Positions 58,768 through 64,000 of a stretch of DNA of 64,000 nucleotides are shown one piece after another; the stretch's first letter is position 1; the number at the start of each line of letters is the position of its first letter. Source of the DNA: Tillandsia leiboldiana (taxonomy: Eukaryota > Streptophyta > Magnoliopsida > Poales > Bromeliaceae); the NCBI GenBank assembly GCA_029204045.2, contig CM055063.1, positions 40,953,562 through 41,017,561 of the forward strand, written 5' to 3'. The notes under the pieces are model-generated. The model saw nothing but the letters and a program-made list of their open reading frames with translations. It was not told the origin of the DNA and made no database searches. A program made the position numbers and the translations under genes.

Positions 58768-60222
58768 ATGGTGTTTCCTTGGATAATAGTTCTTCTTGCT
58801 GCTATGGTTCACACAAGAGCAACGAACAAATTAAAGAGTGCAAAGAAAACTCAAAGAAAAGGTGAGTTTGTCCTCGTAAACGACTCCGAGACGGAATCTG
58901 AGAAGGAAGATGTGAACTGGGATGAACTAATGGACGACGAAACAGCGCCTGTTATATCAAAAGGGAAATCCCCTAGTACACCAAAGGAAAAGACAGCACC
59001 TACTGCTGTGGAAAAAGGCAAAGCTCTGATGCCATCATCGTCTATCTCAATGAAAAGAAAGAGAGTAGCAAAACGGTTAGGACGAGCACGAGGGATTGAA
59101 ATTGACGAACCAATGGCTCATGACTCACCACCTCGTGAGGAACACGTGTTTATAAATACAGACCGACTAAAGGCTTTTGAAAATTGAGAATGTATTGGAG
59201 AAAGACACGTTAACATCGGTGCTCTTCGAGACCATTCCCCGGCGTTTGGAAATTTGATTGAACAGGCGAATCTCCTTCAGGTTTGCAGATTTCCAGAAAT
59301 GCTTGGATACTGTTTGCATCGGGTAAGAACATTCTATACAAATGCACGACACCTTCAAGAAAATGAAGACGGTCCAATGGAGTTTTATACGAACGTCCAA
59401 GTGACAAGACTTAAAATAACTCCACAATTAATTGGCAAAGTCTTAGGGATGCAATCTAGTGTGTCAGGGATTAACTACTTGAAAGGAAGGAGTTTAACAA
59501 ACATGATGTGGCAAACTGTTGTGAAGGGAATATGTTTGGAGGAAACTCAGTCAACTGGCAATTCAATTAAGTCCAAAGATCTTCGACTTGAGTACCGGTT
59601 CCTCAACTTCATCACCTGTTACAACATTCTTCCAAACATGCAGACGAAAGTCCTAAGATGGGATCGAATGCTATTCTTATATCTCTTAGGACATCCGTCA
59701 GAGGCAGTGGGTCTAAATATCAATACTCCATACATCATTTGGAATAGGATGACAAGGTACGTTGAACATCCTCATCCTACAGAAAGACTACCATTTCCAT
59801 TAATCATAATGAGGATTTTGAAGAAATTCAATGTTGATATCAGCTCTACAAGTTATCAACACTGCTTAGGTATGATTAATGATTCAACAGTTGTTAAGTC
59901 TTTTCATAAACTGCCGCATGTCACCCCAACTCCTCCGCGCGGGAAGAAACCCTCCGTCGACACTTCTGCATCACCTTCACGGCAAGTACCCATGTCAGAT
60001 GATGAAGCGTCTGTCACGTCAATTTACAAGGAGCAGCAACGATAATCATTTGAACAAGAACAAATCACTAAAGAGCAGAAGCGCATTTCTGATGAGCTTG
60101 AACTCATCACCGCAGCCCAGATCACTCTGACTAAGAAGTTCACTTCGATGAAAAAGTTGATGAAAAAGATGTTTTCAAAGATGGGCTGTACTAGCTCTGA
60201 GGACTCAGAGTCGGACAATTGA
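58768..60222 (+). pseudogene. Sirevirus third ORF (484 codons, two nonsense)
   Basis: ATG at 58768 to TGA at 60220-60222 in one frame, interrupted by TGA at 59185 (codon 140) and TAA at 60043 (codon 426). Parts in order: a hydrophobic N-terminus (FPWIIVLLAAMV, residues 3-14), an acidic Ser/Glu/Asp stretch (30-60), a basic cluster (MKRKRVAKRLGRARG, about 95-109) that could be a nuclear signal, and a folded region (about 160-390) with FYTNARHL, GPMEFYTNVQ, YLLGHPSEAVG. That region resembles the putative plant transposon protein family (recognised from memory). A charged helical C-terminus ends in SSEDSESDN. The function is unknown to me. Confidence 0.8.
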
Positions 60223-60895
60223 TTTTGTTTCTAATCATTTTTTCTTTCTTTGCAGGTTTTTAGTTTTAGTTCTTACATTTCCTTTTGTTTTTGAACTTGT
60301 TAACTCCCTTTCATTTTTGTAATTTTGGCTATTTTAGTGACAAAAAAGGGGAGAGAGATTTGAACTGGTTAAACACTAACACTGTGATGTGAGATGTGAG
60401 AACTTTGAACTTTGAACCTTGGAAGGTAAGTATACAACAACGTTGGTTTTGTATTGTAAATAATTGCATGTCTCGACTAACTATTTGAGTAACTATTTGG
60501 GCATGTATTATTACTAACAAGTTGTTGTTGACTAACATACTTATGACATTTGGTTTTTAATGCTTAGAAGATATGTCTATCTCTGATTGCTATCTTAATA
60601 CATATCTGATTTCATAAATGTCATATGAGTATAAACTTCATCTCTCTGGTTGGTTTTTGAATGAATGTTAAATTCTTGAGGTATCTAACGGTTTCTCTTG
60701 TCAAGAATTACTTTTTTTTGCAGAGAGTACAGATGTCTAAGTCTAGAGTATGTTTTAGGAGTTTATCTCATGTATCTAGTTTATTTGGATCTCAAATGTA
60801 AATTTTTGTTGTATGGTGATAGCAACAAAAATTTTTTTTTTGAATTTTCTTTAAGTGGATTTATGTTTTGTCACGAAACCGCCAAAGGGGGAGAT
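60223..60895 (+). other. 3' untranslated region and PPT of E
   Basis: About 670 bp without coding signal between the third ORF and the 3' LTR. The PPT AAAGGGGGAGA is at 60884-60894. A TTTTTTTTGCAG run near 60713-60724 resembles an acceptor site but has no evident partner. Confidence 0.7.
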
Positions 60896-61316
60896 TGTTA
60901 GGGATTTTGTCTTTGCGTATTTCGTGAAATGGTTAAGTCTTGAAGATTGAAGATGAAGATGGTTAGATCATATACCTCAATCTCAAGAAAAAGGAATTCA
61001 AAAGGATCAGGTACGTTTAACTAAATAAATTTGGTGATCCGAATACTTCTTATATTGTAGAAACACTTGGATGGATTCTTAATTGCATAAAAAATTAAAA
61101 ACTGGACATGTTATATGTTCAGGATCCGGATCAGCGTACTACAGTCCGGACCCCGAACATAGGGTAGTTCATGCGCAAATCCAGTCCGGAACACATCCTT
61201 TTCAGTCTGGACCCCGAACGTGGATTTTGCAGAAACTGCATGAACAGTCCGGACCGTGGTTCTTCAGTCCGGATCCCGAACGTGGTTTTTCTGGAAAAAT
61301 TCTGTTTAGTGACGAC
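60896..61316 (+). repeat. 3' LTR of E, truncated by F
   Basis: First 421 bp of the LTR with three palindrome pairs (61120-61275), cut at GTGACGAC. The bases acgac (61312-61316) should recur beyond the window at the other end of F if it is intact. Confidence 0.92.
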
Positions 61317-61770
61317 TGTCACGCCCCGGGGTCGAAATGCGACCCGGGCTCACCAACAGATCCGCCGCCTGTACGGAGACTACCGTACAGACGAAGCGTC
61401 TAACCTGCAAAAGAGATCTATAGCTAACAAGTATCAGAGCTGAAAGGAAGCAGAAACACCAAGCGGTGAAAAGTCCAAGTACAGCAGTCCACTAGAACCC
61501 ACAACATAAGTACAAAAGCACTAAAAGGTACAAAAGTGGAAACTAAAAAGTACAAGTGACACTAACACCGACACCACCGACTCGGGTAGGAGCTAGCCAG
61601 CTACGCCCTTACCTCGGTCAGAAAGCTCCGAACGAGCCAAACCTGGAACGGTCGCCTCAGGAACACCTGTCATCACAGCGGGCGTGAGATCTACTGCAAC
61701 AGTCAGATCTCAGTGGGAACCAAAGCTAAACCCACGGTACACCCACTCAGTCTGCTGGAGACAAAAACAC

Positions 61771-61803
<33 letters not shown>
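61771..61803 (+). repeat. (AGAT)n microsatellite
   Basis: About eight perfect AGAT units within LTR F. Confidence 0.97.
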
Positions 61804-61804
<1 letters not shown>

Positions 61805-62029
61805 CTGGAAATGAATCTATCACTACATGTCTCAATGCAATGCTGGAAGTAAGCTCTCAGTCTCTCTCACGGGAGGCTTGGAAACTACGAACGTCTGCGT
61901 CCCCTACAGCCCTTATCAAACAAGAACGGGCTATCGGCTTAGGCGCCCATAGTTTCCGCCCCCGCACTGGGACTGCTAGAACTCTACAAGACACTAGAAG
62001 GCCACCTCAATCCCTTCTAGTAACCACCT

Positions 62030-62349
62030 GGTGACTCGGCCAGGGCATAACTATCTCTCTGGTAGCTCGGCCAGTGATACTTACCTATCTGGTAACTCAG
62101 CCAGTGTTTAATACCCATCTGGTAACTCTGCCAATGGTATCCACTCATCTGGTAACTCAGCCAGTGATTTATACCCATCTGGTAACTCGGCCAGTGGTAT
62201 CTACTCATCTGGTAACTCAGCCAGCGATCTATACCCATCTGGTAACTCGGCCAGTGGTATCCACTCATCTGGTAACTCAGCCAGTGATTTATACCCATCT
62301 GGTAACTCTGCCAGTGGTATCCACTCATCTGGTAACTCGGCCAGTGACA
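62030..62349 (+). repeat. 30-bp minisatellite with 60-bp higher-order period
   Basis: Eleven units beginning GGTAACTC (or variant) at 62030, 62061, 62091, 62121, 62151, 62181, 62211, 62241, 62271, 62301 and 62331. Two unit types, ending GGTATCCACTCATCT and GATTTATACCCATCT, alternate, so the true period is 60 bp. Confidence 0.95.
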
Positions 62350-62830
62350 ACTCGTATACTCTAACGATGCTACTAACACTCGTGTCGAAGTCGGAAACGA
62401 CAACCCTCGACTTACACGACTGTTCCGCAATTACCTGATAGTAAGGATACGATACCTTTGTATTCGGAAGCATCAAGGGCAATCCGTAGTTCATTGGGAG
62501 AAACCAACCCACCTGCGATCCATCCGCGAAAACCGTGCGCCAAACGGAGGTTCCGATGCGATCCCGCAGCTCCACGCGGCAAAACACGCGCCACCGGCCA
62601 CGTGAGAAGCTAACCGTATGCCACAACTGCGAGACAAGAAGAGGGACCGGGATCAGAAAACATGCGGCTAAAACCGCGCTCACAAAGGGCAAAAGAAACC
62701 AAACCGGCGACGAGAAACGCCGCGCGTTGCGCGGAAAACCCATCGCGCACACACGCCGCGGCGCGTCGCCAAGTCGCAGCCTGCGCGGCCAATGCGGCGC
62801 AGCTGCACGGCCCGCAAAACCCAGCCATTC

Positions 62831-62908
62831 GCGCGGCGCCCAGCAAGTCCGCGCGGCACAAGGCCGCCCGCGCGGCGCCCAGCAAGTCCGCGCGGCACAA
62901 GGCCGCCC
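62831..62908 (+). repeat. 39-bp tandem duplication
   Basis: Two copies starting at 62831 and 62870 (GCGCGGCGCCCAGCAAGTCC and on), at the edge of the CG-rich array. Confidence 0.9.
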
Positions 62909-63720
62909 GCGCGAGGGTCTGCAGCGCCGCGCGCCCAGCGCGCGGCCTGCACACCGCGCGGGGCCCAGGAGGCCGCCCGCGCGGGGCCCGCAGCGCCGCG
63001 CGCCCAGCGCGCGGCCTGCACACCGCGCGGGGCCCAAGGGGCCTCCCGCGTGGGGCCTGCAGCGCCGCGCGCCCAGCGCGCGGCCTGCACACCGCGCGGG
63101 CCCAAGGGGCCGCCCGCGCGGGGCCTGCAGCGCCGCGCGCCCAGCGCGCGGCCTGCACACCGCGCGGGGGCCCAAGGGGCCGCCCGCGCGGGGCCTGCAG
63201 CGCCGCGCGCCCAGCGCGCGGCCTGCACACCGCGCGGGGGCCCAACGGGCGCCCGCGCGGGGCCTGCAGTGCCGCGCGCCCAGCGCGCGGCCTGCACACC
63301 GCGCGGGGCCCAACGGGCCGCCCGCGCGGGGCCTGCAGCGCCGCGCGGCCAGCGCGCGGCCTGCACACCGCGCGGGGCCCAACGGGCCGCCCGCGCGGGG
63401 CCTGCTGCGCCGCGCGCCCAGCGCGCGGCCTGCACACCGCACGGGGCCCAAGGGGCCGCCCGCGCGGGGCCTGCAGCGCCGCGTGCCCAGCGCGCGGCCT
63501 GCACACCGCGCGGGGCCCAAGGGCCGCCCGCGCGGGGCCTGCAGTGCCGCGCGCCCAGCGCGCGGCCTGCACACCGCGCGGGGCCCAACGGGCCGCCCGC
63601 GCGGGGCCTGCAGCGCCGCGCGCCCAGCGCGCGGCCTGCACACCGCGCGGGGCCCAACGGGCCGCCCGCGCGGGGCCTGCAGCGCCGCGCGCCCAGCGCG
63701 CGGCCTGCACACCGCACGGG
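62909..63720 (+). repeat. 69-bp CG-rich minisatellite
   Basis: CCTGCACACC recurs at 62946, 63015, 63084, 63152, 63222, 63291, 63360, 63429, 63498, 63566, 63635 and 63704: twelve units of 68-70 bp. Each contains the inverted repeat GCGCGC-CCA-GCGCGC and a CTGCAG. 69 is a multiple of three, so open frames span it on both strands. Confidence 0.97.
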
Positions 63721-64000
63721 GCCCAAGGGGCCGCCCGCGCGGGGCCTCCAGTGCCGCGCGCCCAGCGCGCGGCCTGCAGTGCCGCGCCCCCAGCGCGCGG
63801 CCTGCAGTGCCGCGCGGCCCCTAGGGCACCCGCGCGGCCCGCCTGCAGTGCCGCGCGGCCCCGAGGGCACCCGCGCGTCCCGCCTGCAGTGTCGCGCGCC
63901 CAGCGCGCGGCCTGCAGTGCCGCGCGGCCCCGAGGGCGCCCGCGCGGCCCGCCTGCAGTGCCGCGCTCCCAGCGCGCGGCCTGCAGTGCCGCGCGGCCCC
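63721..64000 (+). repeat. Derived short CG-rich repeats
   Basis: The 69-bp unit breaks down into shorter units built on CCTGCAGTGCCGCGCG, about 30-60 bp each, continuing past the window end. Confidence 0.9.

Larger units (their letters stand above)
51310..61316 (+). mobile_element. Sirevirus element E, right-contig copy
   Basis: Plus strand: 5' LTR 51310-52620, PBS 52624-52634, gag 52655-54684, pol 54675-57207, spacer, internal promoter module, third ORF 58768-60222, PPT 60884-60894, 3' LTR 60896-61316 (cut by F). This is the better version from about 52,900 onward. It is dead: gag has at least four stops, pol three nonsense codons and a frameshift, and the third ORF two nonsense codons. No protease or integrase zinc-binding domain is present. 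Confidence 0.9.
61317..64000 (-). repeat. Gypsy LTR F, partial (at least 2.7 kb)
   Basis: The plus strand starts TGTCACGCCCCGGGG, then the GGGTCG/CGACCC dyad and GATCCGCCGCC, as at the ends of the D and H LTRs in minus orientation. The rest is specific to F and rich in tandem repeats (listed separately). No PBS or coding sequence is reached. Long frames at 62201-63870 on both strands are products of the CG-rich repeat. Confidence 0.8.

Noticed and set aside
58768..60222. Third ORF as a true retroviral-type envelope
   Set aside because: Only one short hydrophobic stretch at the N-terminus, a strong basic cluster soon after, and no second membrane anchor or cleavage site that I can see.
40453..61582. 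Two tandem Sirevirus insertions or a segmental duplication
   Set aside because: Borders coincide exactly with the contig ends, and both copies include the same flanks (C pol and LTR F).
62030..62349. CRISPR-like regularly spaced repeat
   Set aside because: Units abut with no unique spacers and the context is a plant LTR. The palindrome arrays at 9236-9518 were rejected for the same reason: the intervals are themselves repeated.
62201..63870. Long open frames (up to about 500 codons) on both strands in the CG-rich tail
   Set aside because: They exist in several frames at once because the 69-bp unit is a multiple of three and lacks AT-rich stop codons; composition is Arg/Ala/Pro/Gly repeats.

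Overview
The window is plant nuclear DNA made almost entirely of nested LTR retrotransposons. I see no host gene, tRNA or rRNA gene, or CRISPR array. Evidence for a seed plant: Sirevirus-type Ty1/copia elements, Ty3/gypsy elements primed by initiator-tRNA-Met (TGGTATCAGAGC), a Cassandra TRIM with 5S rRNA sequence in its LTRs, and CpG-to-TpG nonsense decay. The species cannot be read from the sequence. Two runs of exactly 100 N (960-1059 and 50960-51059) mark scaffold joins.

Layout. (1) 1-9745: minus-strand Sirevirus 'B', with 5' LTR 8393-9745, gag, pol and a third ORF near the 3' end; its 3' LTR lies beyond the left gap. 1-959 is a second, noisier copy of its gag. (2) 9746-12004: remains of two gypsy LTRs. 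(3) 12005-40696: plus-strand gypsy 'C' (gag, protease, RT, RNase H), split inside RT by minus-strand gypsy 'D' at 14836-39892 (target duplication cgcca). (4) D has 4.2-kb LTRs. Its left LTR holds 'G' (16695-25518, duplication gggta), a very young non-autonomous element with 3.36-kb LTRs and a zinc-knuckle-only protein. Its interior holds a Cassandra TRIM (28800-29374, duplication ctacg). Its right LTR holds a 4.0-kb solo LTR 'H' (33119-37151, duplication cccac). (5) 40697 onward: plus-strand Sirevirus 'E' inserted in C's pol; its 3' LTR is cut at 61317 by the LTR of a further gypsy element 'F', which fills the window to 64000 with tandem repeats.

The most important correction is that 40453-50959 and 51060-61582 are the same locus twice: both copies end exactly at the N gap and differ mainly by single-base indels. 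It looks like an unmerged contig overlap, so only one E exists here.

The most interesting biology is in the Sireviruses. Both B and E carry, upstream of the third ORF, a second copy of the LTR promoter architecture: paired palindromes about 20 bp apart on a 60-bp repeat, then CTAGGGTTT, then a TATA-like box, followed by a probable 5'-leader intron. This suggests an independently transcribed accessory gene. Both elements also lack the protease and the zinc-binding part of integrase.
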